From UBA5066 sp046331465 (GTDB lineage: Bacteria > Acidobacteriota > Thermoanaerobaculia > UBA5066): a stretch of DNA of 64,000 nt. Position 1 is the stretch's first letter; each line of letters starts with the position of its first letter. The DNA is taken from positions 2,232,001 through 2,296,000 of the forward strand of contig JAXLQV010000001.1 of NCBI GenBank assembly GCA_046331465.1, read 5' to 3'. The notes under the pieces are model-generated. The model was not told where the DNA came from. It saw nothing but the letters and a program-made list of their open reading frames with translations, and searched no databases. Position numbers and translations under genes: made by a program. Shown here one piece after another: positions 1-9,496 of the stretch.

Positions 1-814
1 ATCGGCGGGTTTCGCGGAGGACCGTCTCCGCCCATTCCCCCGCATCCATGCGACCTTCGACGAATTCGGCCGTCTCGCGGTAGCCGATGGCGGCCATTCC
101 CGGGGCTGTCACCGGTACTCCCGCCTCGAGGAGGCGCCTCACCTCGCCGGGGAGCCGGTCCATGATGGACTCTCGGAACCTCGCTTCGATTCTTCCATAG
201 AGGACCGGGCGCGGCAACGAGAGGAGGACTTTCACCGACGGGCCCTCCCATCTCTCGCCGGGCCTCTCGCGGAAGAGGTCCGAGGGTCGACGACCGGTCG
301 AGAAGGCGATCTCGAGGTAGCGGATGGCACGCGCCCCGTCTCGTTGCGAAATCCGTGCCCCGCTGACCGGGTCGAGGAGTGAGAGCGCGCGGACGAGCCA
401 CGGCGCGCCGCGACGCGCCTGCACGGAGCGCAGCGCCTCGCGCAGGCGCTCGTCGCGCGGCGGCCCGACGAAGAGCCCCTCGAAGAACGCGCGGACGTAG
501 AAGCCCGTGCCGCCGCAGAGGATCGGGAGCTTCCCGCGCGAGAGGATCTCGCGCGAGGCCCCGCGCGCGAGGCGCGCGAACTCTCCGGCGCTGAACGGCT
601 CCGTCGGCTCCTTCAGGTCGACGAGGTGATGCGGTACGCCGCGGCGTTCCTCGAGCGTCGGCTTCGCGGTGCCCGCGTCGATGCCGCGGTAGGCGGTGAA
701 GGCGTCGGCGGAGATGACCTCCCCGCCGAGGCGGAGCGCGACCTCGACGGCGAGGGACGACTTCCCCGTCGCCGTCGCCCCGACGATCGCGAGGACGCCG
801 CGCGGCGCGCTCAC
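1..814 (-). CDS. miaA: tRNA dimethylallyltransferase MiaA (partial, C-terminus beyond window)
   Basis: MiaA transfers an isoprenoid group to adenosine-37 of tRNAs reading U-starting codons. Translating the minus strand from a GTG at 814 gives 271 residues with a P-loop GATATGKS at residues 12-19, then DAFTAYRGIDAGTAKP and the GGTGFYVRA motif typical of the family. The gene runs off position 1, so about 30-50 C-terminal residues are missing. The GTG overlaps the comEC stop in a 4-base GTGA, which fixes the start and implies translational coupling. Codon use in the C-terminal part (1-370) is looser than in the upstream genes. Confidence 0.93.
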   Translation of the reverse strand, partial: MSAPRGVLAIVGATATGKSSLAVEVALRLGGEVISADAFTAYRGIDAGTAKPTLEERRGVPHHLVDLKEPTEPFSAGEFARLARGASREILSRGKLPILCGGTGFYVRAFFEGLFVGPPRDERLREALRSVQARRGAPWLVRALSLLDPVSGARISQRDGARAIRYLEIAFSTGRRPSDLFRERPGERWEGPSVKVLLSLPRPVLYGRIEARFRESIMDRLPGEVRRLLEAGVPVTAPGMAAIGYRETAEFVEGRMDAGEWAETVLRETRR

Positions 815-3207
815 GGCAGCCCCCCGGGGAGGCCCGCGAACGGCCGCGACGGGAAGATCCTCCCGCCCTGGAAGAGAAGCGAGACGTCGCCGTGGCGGTC
901 GGTCCGGTAGACGCGCGCCCCGGCCGACGCGAGCCGCTCCATGACCTCGGCGCCGGGGTGGCCGAACCGGTTCCGCCGTCCGACCCCGACGAGCGCGACG
1001 CGCGGAGAGACCTTCCCGAGGAACTCGGGAGTCGTCGACGTCCGGCTCCCGTGGTGCGGCACCTTCAGGACGCTCGCGGAGAGGTCGACCCCGCGCGCGA
1101 GGAGGTCCCTCTCCGCGGGAGCCTCGACGTCCCCGGTCAGGAGGACGCGCCGGCCGTCCAGCCTCGTCGCGAGGACGAGCGAGCCGTTGTTCTCCGGCGA
1201 GCGCGGGTAGGTCTCGGGCCCGGGGTGAAGGACGTCGAAGACGAGGCCCGCCGCCTCGAACCGGTCTCCCGCGCCCAGCGCCTCCACCGGGACCCCCGCG
1301 CCCGACGCGGCGCCGAGCGCCTCGTCGAGGAAGAGGTTCCGTGGCACCCCGCGCGGCAGGTAGACGCGGCCCACCGGGAGGAGGCGGACCGCCGCGAGGA
1401 GCCCCCGCGCGTGATCGGGGTGCGGGTGCGTCAGGACGATCGCGTCGAACGAGACGGTTCCGAGCGCGGCGAGGCGCGGGAGGAGCCGGTTCCGGCCGAA
1501 GTCGTAGGAGGCGTCGAACGTGCCGCCCCCGTCGACGAGGACACGCCCCTTCTCCGTCACGACGAGGAAGGCGTCCCCCTGCCCGACGTCGAGCGCGACG
1601 AGCCGCGCCTCGCCCGCCCGCTCCGCGACGGAGGGACGCGCCGAGGCGAGGAAGACGAGGGCCAGCGCCCCGGCGAGCGCGGCCCGGCGGGGCCTCCGGC
1701 CCCGAAGCGTCCCGGCCGCCGCGAGGAGGAGGGCGAGGAGGACGGCCTCCGCGAAGGGCGGCGTCGGGACGACGCGGACGGCGCCGAGCGCGTCGAGGAG
1801 GCCGAGGAGGCCGGCGATCCCCTCCGAGAGGAGCGCGAGCGGCCCGAGGGCGAAGGCCGCCGCGACCGGCCCGGCGAGGAGGAGCGGGAGGAGGAGCGCG
1901 GCCGCGAAGAGGAAGAGGCTCGCGAGCGGCACGACGAGGAGGTTCGAGAGGAGCGCGACGAACGGAACCACGTGGAAGACGGTCGCCTGGATCGGGAAGA
2001 CGCAGAGCTCGGCGCCGAGGGTCGCCGCGACGCCGTCGGCGAGCGCGGCCGGAAGGCGGGCGCGGAGCGGCCGCGCGAAGAGCGGCCCGAGCGCCGAGAT
2101 GCCGAAGACGGCGGCGTAGGTGAGGAGGAAGCCGACGTCGAAGAGGTTCGCGGGGTCGAGCGCGAGGAGGACGAGGGCAGAGAGCCCCATGACCTGCGCG
2201 GGGGACGTGGGCCGCCCGAGAAGGCGCGCGGCGAGGTAGAGGCCGATCATGAAAGCCGCCCGGAGAACCGGCGCGCGCCCGCCGGTGAACGCGGCGAAGG
2301 CGAGCGTCGCGGCGAGGACGGTCGCGTCGCGCGTCGCGACGCGGACGCGGAGCGGACGGAGCGCGGCCGTCAGGCCGAGCGCGAGGAGACCGACGTGGAG
2401 GCCCGAGATGGCGAGGACGTGCGCGACGCCGCCGTCCCGGAAGGCGGAGACCGTCCCGGGCGAAAGCTCGGCCGTCTCGCCGAGGAGAAGGGCCGCCGCG
2501 AGCGCGGCCGCGTCGCGCTCGGCCTTCGAGGCCCCCTCGAGGCTCGCGGCGATCCGCGACGTCGCGCCCCGATGGAGGCGGGCGAGGAGCCCGAGCGGGC
2601 CGGCGGGCCCTTCGAGCACCTCCACCTGTGCCGCGCTCTTCTGTGTCATCCGCGGCTCGGGGAGGAGGACGAACGGGCTCGACGGGAGCGCCCCGGCGTC
2701 GGGAAGGCGGAGCGGACCGCGGAGGCGGACGAGGTCGCCGAAGCCGGCGACGCGGCCCGGGTCACTCTCACCCGCGACGGTCAGGACGACCTCTCCCGGG
2801 ATGCGGGTCGGCGCCCCCGAGAGAAACGCCTCGCGCACCTCGACCCGGGCGCTCCAGAGGGAGCCGGCGCGGGACCAGTACGTGGAGAGACGTCCGCGGA
2901 CCTCGAAGACGTCGTCCTCGGACGCCCCGGCCGCCGTCCGGAACGCCTCTTCCCGCGCGTCGACGAGGGTCCTCCGGGCTTCCACGAGCCCGGCGAGGAG
3001 GACGAGGACGAGCGCGCCGGCGGCGGCGAGCCGCCGGTCGCCGCGGAGGCCGACGACGACGGCGGCGAGCGAGGCGAGCGCGAGGAACGCCGACGCCGGC
3101 CCGGGGGGTGCGACGGGGAGCGTGACGGCGAGGAGGACCCCCGCCGCGAAGGCGAGCGCCGCGGGAACGGCCGGCGCCGGGGCCCGCAGCGACCAGGAGC
3201 GCCTCAC
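811..3207 (-). CDS. comEC: ComEC/Rec2 family DNA-uptake channel protein
   Basis: This is a 798-residue inner-membrane protein of natural transformation, thought to carry single-stranded DNA into the cytoplasm. It has two N-terminal hydrophobic segments, an OB-like region (DUF4131), a multi-spanning Competence domain containing HVLAISGLHVGL, and a C-terminal metallo-beta-lactamase-type domain starting at LDVGQGDAFLV with HPHPDH at residues 594-599. The start is a GTG at 3207 that overlaps the stop of the rlmD-type gene (GTGA); translation upstream of it in the same frame is a shadow of that gene. No other competence genes are in the window. Length and domain order are normal for the family. 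Confidence 0.92.
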   Translation of the reverse strand: MRRSWSLRAPAPAVPAALAFAAGVLLAVTLPVAPPGPASAFLALASLAAVVVGLRGDRRLAAAGALVLVLLAGLVEARRTLVDAREEAFRTAAGASEDDVFEVRGRLSTYWSRAGSLWSARVEVREAFLSGAPTRIPGEVVLTVAGESDPGRVAGFGDLVRLRGPLRLPDAGALPSSPFVLLPEPRMTQKSAAQVEVLEGPAGPLGLLARLHRGATSRIAASLEGASKAERDAAALAAALLLGETAELSPGTVSAFRDGGVAHVLAISGLHVGLLALGLTAALRPLRVRVATRDATVLAATLAFAAFTGGRAPVLRAAFMIGLYLAARLLGRPTSPAQVMGLSALVLLALDPANLFDVGFLLTYAAVFGISALGPLFARPLRARLPAALADGVAATLGAELCVFPIQATVFHVVPFVALLSNLLVVPLASLFLFAAALLLPLLLAGPVAAAFALGPLALLSEGIAGLLGLLDALGAVRVVPTPPFAEAVLLALLLAAAGTLRGRRPRRAALAGALALVFLASARPSVAERAGEARLVALDVGQGDAFLVVTEKGRVLVDGGGTFDASYDFGRNRLLPRLAALGTVSFDAIVLTHPHPDHARGLLAAVRLLPVGRVYLPRGVPRNLFLDEALGAASGAGVPVEALGAGDRFEAAGLVFDVLHPGPETYPRSPENNGSLVLATRLDGRRVLLTGDVEAPAERDLLARGVDLSASVLKVPHHGSRTSTTPEFLGKVSPRVALVGVGRRNRFGHPGAEVMERLASAGARVYRTDRHGDVSLLFQGGRIFPSRPFAGLPGGLP

Positions 3208-4499
3208 GGCCGCCTTTCGAGCGTGGCGAGCGTCTCGACGTGGTGCGTCCCGGGGAAGAGGTCGAGGAGGACGAGAGAGGAGACGCGGAAGCGCGGGAGG
3301 AGCGCGGCGAGGTCGCGCGCGAAGGTCGCCGGGTCGCACGAGACGAGGAAGAGGCTCCGCGGACGGGCGCGGAGGAGCGCCTTCCGGACCGCCGGCGAGA
3401 GCCCCTCGCGAGGCGGGTCGGCGAAGACCGCGTCGACCGCCTCGCGCATCCGCGAGACCCGCTCCTCGACGCGGGAGGCGACGGCGCGGCCGCGCCCCGC
3501 GAGCCCCTCGGCCCGCCAGGCGGCGAGGTTCGCGGCGAGGTCGGCCGAGGACGACGGGTCCGACTCCACCGCCTCGGTGTCGAACCCCGCCTCGAGGAGG
3601 GGGCGCGTCAGGAAGCCCGCGCCCGCGTAGAGGTCGAGCGCCCCGCGGGAGGTCCCGACGGACGCGGCCGCCTTCGCCGCCGCGCGGGCCTCGTCGAGGA
3701 ACGCGTCGAGGAGGAAGCGATTCGCCTGGAAGAACGACGAGACGGAGACGCGGAAGCGCGCCCCGCCCGCCTCGAGCGCGAGCGACGACGGGCCGCGCGA
3801 CGCGGCGTTCCGCCCCGCGGCGACGACGCGCACGCCGTCGAGCGGCCCGTGCAGGGCCCCGGCGATCCGCTCGGGGGCGGGGACCGGCCTCTCGAATCGG
3901 AGCTCGCCGAGGAGCGGCGCGCCGTCCCTTCCCTCGAGCGTCTGCAGCTCGCACGCCGGCGCGCCCGTCGAGAGGAGCGCCTCGCGCACCGCGGGGAGCC
4001 GCGCGAGGAGCGCCTCCGACACGACCTCGCACGTCTCGAGGTCCGAGACGCGGGCCGACGCGCGGCCGAGGAACCCGAGTGCTCCCTGTCCATCCCAGCG
4101 GAGGCGGCTGCGGAGCCGGTAGCTCCGTGGCGACGGGACGAAGCGGACGGGCGGCAGCTCCTCGTCGGGGACGCGTCCGATCCGCCGGAGGGCGTCGCGG
4201 ACGAGTTCCTCCTTCAGCGCCCCGTGCGAGTCGAGGCGGAGGGCAGGCCAGTCGCAGCCGCCGCAGGAGCCGTCGAGGGCGCGGGGGCAGACGTCCCCGT
4301 CGGGCCTCCGGTGCGGCCCGGGCTCCACGACCGAGAGGACCTCGGCCCGGAGGAGGCGCGGCCCGTCGGCCCGGGGCTCGACGAGGAGCCGGTCCCCCGG
4401 GAGGCCTCCGGCGACGAGAGCCACGGCGCCGTCGAGGCGCGCGAGACCGCTTCCCCCCGGGACGACGCGCTCGATCGTCAGCTCGCGCATCGGCCTCAC
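3204..4499 (-). CDS. rlmD: RumA/RlmD-type 23S rRNA (uracil-5-)-methyltransferase
   Basis: This 431-residue SAM-dependent methyltransferase is predicted to make 5-methyluridine in 23S rRNA. An N-terminal TRAM-like region (ERVVPGGSGLARLDG) is followed by Fe-S cluster cysteines C71, C79 and C82 in CPRALDGSCGGC, and a later Cys in LETCEVV. The Rossmann motif is DLYAGAGFLT, and the catalytic Cys388 lies in SCDPATFARDL. The start used is GTG 4499, which overlaps the upstream stop; ATG 4490 three codons later is a plausible alternative. RlmC, RlmD and TrmA-like members cannot be separated by eye, so the exact target uridine is inferred. Confidence 0.87.
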   Translation of the reverse strand: MRPMRELTIERVVPGGSGLARLDGAVALVAGGLPGDRLLVEPRADGPRLLRAEVLSVVEPGPHRRPDGDVCPRALDGSCGGCDWPALRLDSHGALKEELVRDALRRIGRVPDEELPPVRFVPSPRSYRLRSRLRWDGQGALGFLGRASARVSDLETCEVVSEALLARLPAVREALLSTGAPACELQTLEGRDGAPLLGELRFERPVPAPERIAGALHGPLDGVRVVAAGRNAASRGPSSLALEAGGARFRVSVSSFFQANRFLLDAFLDEARAAAKAAASVGTSRGALDLYAGAGFLTRPLLEAGFDTEAVESDPSSSADLAANLAAWRAEGLAGRGRAVASRVEERVSRMREAVDAVFADPPREGLSPAVRKALLRARPRSLFLVSCDPATFARDLAALLPRFRVSSLVLLDLFPGTHHVETLATLERRP

Positions 4500-5221
4500 T
4501 CCCCGAGGAGCGTCAGCGGCGCGAGGCCGAGGAGGCGGCGAACGGCACGCGCGCGGACCGCGGAGAGGACCCGGCGCCGCGTCTCCTTCGGGAGTCCCGA
4601 GACGTCCCCGACCTCCTCCTCCACGTCGCGCGCGAGGCGCTCCTGCCCCGCGTCGCCGAGCGCCTTCTCGAGCTTCTTCACGAGCGACTTCTCGGCCTTC
4701 CCGAGCGCCTCCTCGAGCGCCTCGAGGCCGGCGCCGGGGTCGAGCGCCTCGACAGCCGCCCGGCAGGCCCCGAGCGCCTCGGTCGCCGCAGCGGCGTCGG
4801 CGCCGTCGGGGAGCGCCGCTTCCGCCGCCGCGAGGCTTGCGGCGAGCGCGGCGATCCGCGGAGCGGCGTCGAACGCCTCCCCTTCCGCCGCGCGGCGCGG
4901 GCCGTGCGCGCCGACGAGGCCGCGCCGCTCCATTTCCCAGAGGACGACGACGGCGTTCTCGCAGTAGGCGAGGCTCGAGATCTTCGAGAGGTCGCCGCGC
5001 GCGCGCTTCTTCTCGAACGCGCCCCTCACCGCCCGGATCACGGTGTCGGACGGGATCCCGGCGTCGCGCCAGCCGCAGATGAGCTGCCAGTCCTTCGGCG
5101 AGAGGAGGAAGGGGGTCCCCCGCTCGGCGACGAAGGCGTCCTCCACGCGCGTGCCGTAGGAGGCCTCGTCCTCCGGAGGCTCAGGAGCGCCGGGCGGGAC
5201 GGCCGTCGGCGTTCCGGTCAT
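4496..5221 (-). CDS. Conserved-looking protein of unknown function
   Basis: I do not recognise this 241-residue protein. Residues about 40-95 form a compact segment (LSPKDWQLICGWRDAGIP, then IRAVRGAFEKKRARG) reminiscent of small helical DNA-binding modules in replication or primosome proteins, but this is only a resemblance. The rest is Ala/Glu-rich and probably helical or coiled. The start at 5221 overlaps the 3' end of coaX by 41 bases, and the 3' end overlaps the methyltransferase start by 4 bases, so it sits inside a tightly packed operon. A later GTG in the YGTRVEDAF region would remove the long overlap and is an alternative start. Confidence 0.7.
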   Translation of the reverse strand: MTGTPTAVPPGAPEPPEDEASYGTRVEDAFVAERGTPFLLSPKDWQLICGWRDAGIPSDTVIRAVRGAFEKKRARGDLSKISSLAYCENAVVVLWEMERRGLVGAHGPRRAAEGEAFDAAPRIAALAASLAAAEAALPDGADAAAATEALGACRAAVEALDPGAGLEALEEALGKAEKSLVKKLEKALGDAGQERLARDVEEEVGDVSGLPKETRRRVLSAVRARAVRRLLGLAPLTLLGE

Positions 5222-5978
5222 GGAGGATCTTCAGCCCTCGGAGCGTCAGGTCGCCGTCGACGAGCGCGAGCTCGGGCGAGGCGGCGGCGAAGAGCGGGGC
5301 GAGCCCCCCGGTGACGACGACCTTCATCCCGGACTCGCCGAGCTCGGCGCGGATCCTCGCGATGACCCCCTCGGCCTGCGCGACGACACCCCAGAAGAGG
5401 CCCGACTGGATGCTCTGGGCGGTGTTCTTCCCAACGACCCGCTCGGGCCGGTGGAGGTCGACGCGAGAGAGCCGCGCGGCGCGCGTGAAGAGCGCGTCGG
5501 AGCTGATGCCGGGGCCGGGGCAGATGACGCCGCCGAGGTAGTCGCCCGCCGCGGTCACGACGTCGAACGTGGTCGCCGTCCCGAAGTCGACGACGATGCA
5601 CGGCGCGCCGTGCGCGGCGACCGCCGCGACCGCGTTCACGATCCGGTCGGCTCCGACCTCCGAGGGGTGGTCGTAGAGGATCTTCATACCCGTCTTCACG
5701 CCGGGCGCGACGAAGAGAGGGTCGATGCCGAAGGCGTCGCGACAGGCGGCGCGGATCGGGAAGTCCTGCGGCGGGACGACGGAGGAGACGATGACGTCGT
5801 CGACCTCGGAGACCTTCCTCCCCTTCGCCTCGATCACGGCGCGGAGGAAGAGCGCGTGCTCGTCGGACGTCCGCTCGCGGACGGTCGTCAGGCGCGCCGT
5901 CGCGACGAGGGCGTCGCCCTGGAAGAAGCCGATGACGGTGTTCGTGTTCCCGACGTCGAGGGCGAGGAGGAGGCCCAT
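5181..5978 (-). CDS. coaX: Type III pantothenate kinase CoaX
   Basis: CoaX phosphorylates pantothenate in the first step of coenzyme A synthesis. The 265-residue protein has the ASKHA phosphate-binding start LLALDVGNTNTVIG (Asp8), the DHPSEVGADRIVNAVAA motif, the second phosphate motif VVDFGTATTFDVV and a C-terminal GGLAPLF. Length is standard for the type III family. It sits 7 bases downstream of birA, and a birA-coaX pairing is common in bacteria. Its 3' end overlaps the start of the next, unrecognised gene by 41 bases. Confidence 0.95.
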   Translation of the reverse strand: MGLLLALDVGNTNTVIGFFQGDALVATARLTTVRERTSDEHALFLRAVIEAKGRKVSEVDDVIVSSVVPPQDFPIRAACRDAFGIDPLFVAPGVKTGMKILYDHPSEVGADRIVNAVAAVAAHGAPCIVVDFGTATTFDVVTAAGDYLGGVICPGPGISSDALFTRAARLSRVDLHRPERVVGKNTAQSIQSGLFWGVVAQAEGVIARIRAELGESGMKVVVTGGLAPLFAAASPELALVDGDLTLRGLKILHDRNADGRPARRS

Positions 5979-5985
5979 CCGAGCC

Positions 5986-6780
5986 TCAGAACGACGTCAC
6001 GTCGCCGGAGAGGAGCTCCGTGACGCCGCCGTCGGCCTCGAGGCGGAGGAGGCCGTCCTCCGTCAGCCCGAGGTAGCGGCCGCGGACGACCTTCTCGCCG
6101 TCGCGGACCTCGAGGGCGTCCCCGGGCCGGTGGACCGTGACGGAGGCGAACGCCGACGGGAGGTCGGAGACCTCGTCTCCGAGCAGGTCGTCGAGGGCCG
6201 CGAGGACGGCCCGGAACGGCGCGTCCCCCTCGAGCGCCGCCGGCGCCGCTCCTTCGAGCGCGAGCGACGTGGCGCCGGGAAGGCCGAGGGCGTCGAGCTC
6301 GGCCCGCGTGGCCCGGGCGTTCAGTCCGACGCCGACGACGACGTAGCCGACGCCGTCCGCGAGCGCGCGCCCTTCCACGAGGATGCCGGCGGCCTTCTTC
6401 CCGCCCGCGAGGAGGTCGTTGGGCCACTTGAGGCGGAGGTCGACGCCGAAGGCCGCGGAGAGCGACCGGGCGAGGACGATCCCCGCGTGGACGGGGACCC
6501 GGATCCGGCCGGGCCCCTCGGGCCACGGGGCGACGAGCGATGCGGCGACCGCGCCGTCCCCGGCCGTCTCCCAGCTCCTGCCCGCGCGCCCCTTCCCCGC
6601 CGTCTGCCGGCGTGCGACGACGCAGGTCGGGAGGAGGTCGGTGTCCTCGGCCACCATCCTCTCCACGAGCCCGCGCGCGACGTCGTTCGTCGACGCCGCC
6701 GCGTCGAGGAGGACGACGTTCGCGATCCTCCCGAAGCGGAGGCCGCCGAAGGGCGCGAGGCGGCGGAGAGGCCCGGTCAC
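5986..6780 (-). CDS. birA: Biotin-[acetyl-CoA-carboxylase] ligase, monofunctional BirA
   Basis: This 264-residue protein attaches biotin to the lysine of carboxyl carrier proteins. It carries the ligase motif GKGRAGRSW, the KWPNDLL biotin-binding segment, and a C-terminal SH3-like region (GRYLGLTEDGLLRLE). There is no N-terminal helix-turn-helix, so it should not repress biotin genes as E. coli BirA does. The GTG start at 6780 overlaps the valS stop (GTGA). A likely substrate, a biotin carrier protein with AMKMEH, is encoded at 12396-12782. Confidence 0.93.
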   Translation of the reverse strand: MTGPLRRLAPFGGLRFGRIANVVLLDAAASTNDVARGLVERMVAEDTDLLPTCVVARRQTAGKGRAGRSWETAGDGAVAASLVAPWPEGPGRIRVPVHAGIVLARSLSAAFGVDLRLKWPNDLLAGGKKAAGILVEGRALADGVGYVVVGVGLNARATRAELDALGLPGATSLALEGAAPAALEGDAPFRAVLAALDDLLGDEVSDLPSAFASVTVHRPGDALEVRDGEKVVRGRYLGLTEDGLLRLEADGGVTELLSGDVTSF

Positions 6781-9455
6781 CGGCCGGCGTCCTCCCCGAG
6801 GTTCGTCACGAGCTTCGCGCGGCGGGCGGCGAGCTCCTCGAGCTGCTTCCGCGCCTTCTCGACGACGGCCTGCGGAGCCCGCGCGAGGAAGGACTCGTCC
6901 GCGAGCTTGCGGTTCACGCCCTCGATCTCCTTGTCGACCGAAGCGATCTCCTTCCTCACCTTCGCCTCCTCCTCCGCGGAGAGCTCCTTCTTCGGGAGGG
7001 CGACGACGAGGCCCGCGACGCCGACGTGGTCGTGGAACGCGTTCGGCAGGTCGACCTTCGGGGCGACGACGAGGCTCGAGAGGCGGGCCATGTGCGAGAG
7101 GAGCGGCGCGTGCGCGCGGAGCGCCTCGGCGACGGGACCCTCGGGAACCTCGAGGCCGGCGTCGAGCGCCTCGGTCTGGGCCATCCCGCGCTCGGCGCGG
7201 AGGTTCCTCACGCGGGTCGCCGTCTCGCGGAGCGTCTCGACGACCTCCACGGCGAACGGGTCGCTCCAGTCGTCGCGCCCCGCCGGGTACGGGAGGACGG
7301 CGAGCCTCGCCCCGTCGCCGTTCAGCGCCTCGCGGATCTCGCAGGAGATGAACGGCATGAACGGGTGGAGGAGCGCGAGGGAGTCGAGGAGGACGCGGCG
7401 GAGCACCGCGCGCGTCTTCGCCTTCTCCTCCTCCGCGAGCGTCTCGTCGCGGAGGACCTGCTTGACCATCTCGACGTAGCCGTCGCAGAACTCGGTCCAG
7501 AAGAAGGCGTAGAGGGCGTTCGCCGCCTCGTCGAAGCGGAAGACCTCGAGCGACTCGTTCACCTTCTTCGCCGTCGTCGCGAGGCGGTCGAGGATCCAGC
7601 GGTCGACGAGGCCGAGCGAGCCGAAGTCGGGCTCGTCGGCGACGGGCGCCTCGCCGAGCATTCCCATCGCGAATCGCGCGGCGTTCCAGACCTTCGTCGC
7701 GAAGGCGCGGGAGGCCGCGACGCGCGTCGTGCCGAACGGGAGGTCGCGCCCCGTGCCCGAGAGGACGGCGAGGGCGAAGCGGACCGCGTCCGCCCCGTAC
7801 TCGTCGCACATCACGAGCGGGTCGATGACGTTCCCCTTCGTCTTCGACATCTTCTGCCCGCGCTCGTCGCGGACGAGGCCGTGGAGGAAGACCTCGCGGA
7901 ACGGCACCTTCCCGTCGAACCAGACGCCGGCCATGATCATCCGCGCAACCCAGAAGAAGAGGATGTCGAAGCCCGTGACCATGACGTCCGTCGGGTAGAA
8001 GCGGGCGAGGTCCTTCGTCTTCTCCGGCCAGCCGAGGACCGAGAGCGGCATGAGCCACGAGGAGAACCAGGTGTCGAAGACGTCGGGATCGCGCTCGATC
8101 GCGCGGCTCCCGCACGTGCCGCAGGCCGCGGGGTCCGCCTCGTCGCCCGGCTTCGGCACGGTGACGTGCCCCTCGGGGCAGTACCAGGCGGGGATCTCGT
8201 GCCCCCACCAGAGCTGCCGCGAGACGCACCAGTCGCGGATGTTGCGCATCCACTCGTCGTACGTCTTCTTCCAGAGCTCCGGCGTGAAGGTCACCTCGCG
8301 CGCCTCGCTCGCGGCCACGGCCTTCTCGGCGAGCGGCTTGATCTTCACGAACCACTGGAGCGAGACGAGCGGCTCGAGGACGGTGTCGCACCGCTGGCAG
8401 CGGCCGACGGCCGAGACGTGCGGCTTGTCGTCGCGGCGGAGGCCCTGCTCGCGGAGGTCGGCGAGCACCTTCTTGCGCGCCGCGCCCCGCTCGAGGCCGG
8501 CGTAGGCCGCGCCCGCCTCGGCGGTCATCTTCCCGTCGAAGCCGATGACCATGATCTGCGGGAGGCCGTGCCGGCGCCCCGCCTCGAAGTCGTTCGGGTC
8601 GTGGGCGGGCGTGATCTTCACGACGCCCGTCCCGAACTTCCGGTCGACCATCTCGTCGGCGATGACGGGGATGAACCGCTCCGTGAGCGGGAGCCGCACC
8701 CTCTTCCCGACGATCGCCGCGTAGCGCTCGTCCTCGGGGTGGACCGCGACCGCGCTGTCGCCGAGCATCGTCTCGGGGCGCGTCGTCGCGACGACGACCT
8801 CCCCGCTGCCGTCCTCGAGCGGGTAGGCGACGGACCAGAGCTGCCCCGAGCTCTCGACGTGGTTCACCTCGAGGTCGGAGAGGACGGTCGCGCAGCGCGG
8901 GCACCAGTTCACCATCCGGCTGTCGCGGTAGGCGAGCCCCTGGTGGAAGAGCTCGCTGAAGACGCGGCGGACGGCCTTCGAGCGCGCCGCGTCGAGCGTG
9001 TAGTACTCGCGCGAGAAGTCGCAGGAGCAGCCGAGGCGGCGGATCTGGTTCAGGATGTCGCCGCGGCGGGCGTCGGCCCACTCGCGGCAGATCGCGAGGA
9101 AGGGCTCGCGCCCGAGGTCGTGACGCGTCTTTCCCGTCCGCTCCGTCAGGTCGCGCTCGACGACCATCTGGGTCGCGATGCCGGCGTGGTCGACGCCCGG
9201 GACCCAGAGGACCGCGCGCCCCTGCATCCGCCGCCAGCGGGAGAGGACGTCCTCGAGCGTCCGGCCGAGCGCGTGGCCGACGTGGAGCCGGCCGGTGACG
9301 TTCGGCGGCGGGATGACGAGGGTGTACGGGCGCGCGTCCTCGCCCGCGACCTCGGGACGGAACTGGCCCGACTCCTCCTGGAGCCGGTACCACTTCATCT
9401 CGAAGGCCTGCGGGTCGAAGCGCTTGTCGAGCTCGGGGCGGGGCGCGGATGACAT
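6777..9455 (-). CDS. valS: Valyl-tRNA synthetase
   Basis: ValRS is a class I synthetase of 892 residues charging tRNA-Val. The HIGH-type motif is in PPPNVTGRLHVGHA (residues 49-62) and KMSKTKGN lies at 535-542. CxxC-type zinc pairs surround the editing region (for example CQRCD and CGTCG). The C-terminus (DKEIEGVNRKL) is the coiled-coil arm seen in bacterial ValRS. It is the first gene of the minus-strand operon reaching miaA. A TAGACT box lies 9 bases before the ATG with no ribosome-binding site between, so the transcript may be leaderless. Confidence 0.97.
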   Translation of the reverse strand: MSSAPRPELDKRFDPQAFEMKWYRLQEESGQFRPEVAGEDARPYTLVIPPPNVTGRLHVGHALGRTLEDVLSRWRRMQGRAVLWVPGVDHAGIATQMVVERDLTERTGKTRHDLGREPFLAICREWADARRGDILNQIRRLGCSCDFSREYYTLDAARSKAVRRVFSELFHQGLAYRDSRMVNWCPRCATVLSDLEVNHVESSGQLWSVAYPLEDGSGEVVVATTRPETMLGDSAVAVHPEDERYAAIVGKRVRLPLTERFIPVIADEMVDRKFGTGVVKITPAHDPNDFEAGRRHGLPQIMVIGFDGKMTAEAGAAYAGLERGAARKKVLADLREQGLRRDDKPHVSAVGRCQRCDTVLEPLVSLQWFVKIKPLAEKAVAASEAREVTFTPELWKKTYDEWMRNIRDWCVSRQLWWGHEIPAWYCPEGHVTVPKPGDEADPAACGTCGSRAIERDPDVFDTWFSSWLMPLSVLGWPEKTKDLARFYPTDVMVTGFDILFFWVARMIMAGVWFDGKVPFREVFLHGLVRDERGQKMSKTKGNVIDPLVMCDEYGADAVRFALAVLSGTGRDLPFGTTRVAASRAFATKVWNAARFAMGMLGEAPVADEPDFGSLGLVDRWILDRLATTAKKVNESLEVFRFDEAANALYAFFWTEFCDGYVEMVKQVLRDETLAEEEKAKTRAVLRRVLLDSLALLHPFMPFISCEIREALNGDGARLAVLPYPAGRDDWSDPFAVEVVETLRETATRVRNLRAERGMAQTEALDAGLEVPEGPVAEALRAHAPLLSHMARLSSLVVAPKVDLPNAFHDHVGVAGLVVALPKKELSAEEEAKVRKEIASVDKEIEGVNRKLADESFLARAPQAVVEKARKQLEELAARRAKLVTNLGEDAGR

Positions 9456-9464
9456 AGACCGTCG

Positions 9465-9470
9465 AGTCTA
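9465..9470 (-). promoter_or_regulatory. Putative -10 box (TAGACT) of valS, leaderless type
   Basis: Read on the minus strand, TAGACT ends 9 bases before the valS ATG. A transcript would begin at or next to the start codon. No Shine-Dalgarno sequence fits in between, and no clear -35 is visible. Confidence 0.5.
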
Positions 9471-9496
9471 AACGACGCCTCGGACAGGGCCGACGG

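Noticed and set aside
892..3630. Long plus-strand frame opposite comEC
   Set aside because: Shadow of comEC with no recognisable sequence and no start signals.
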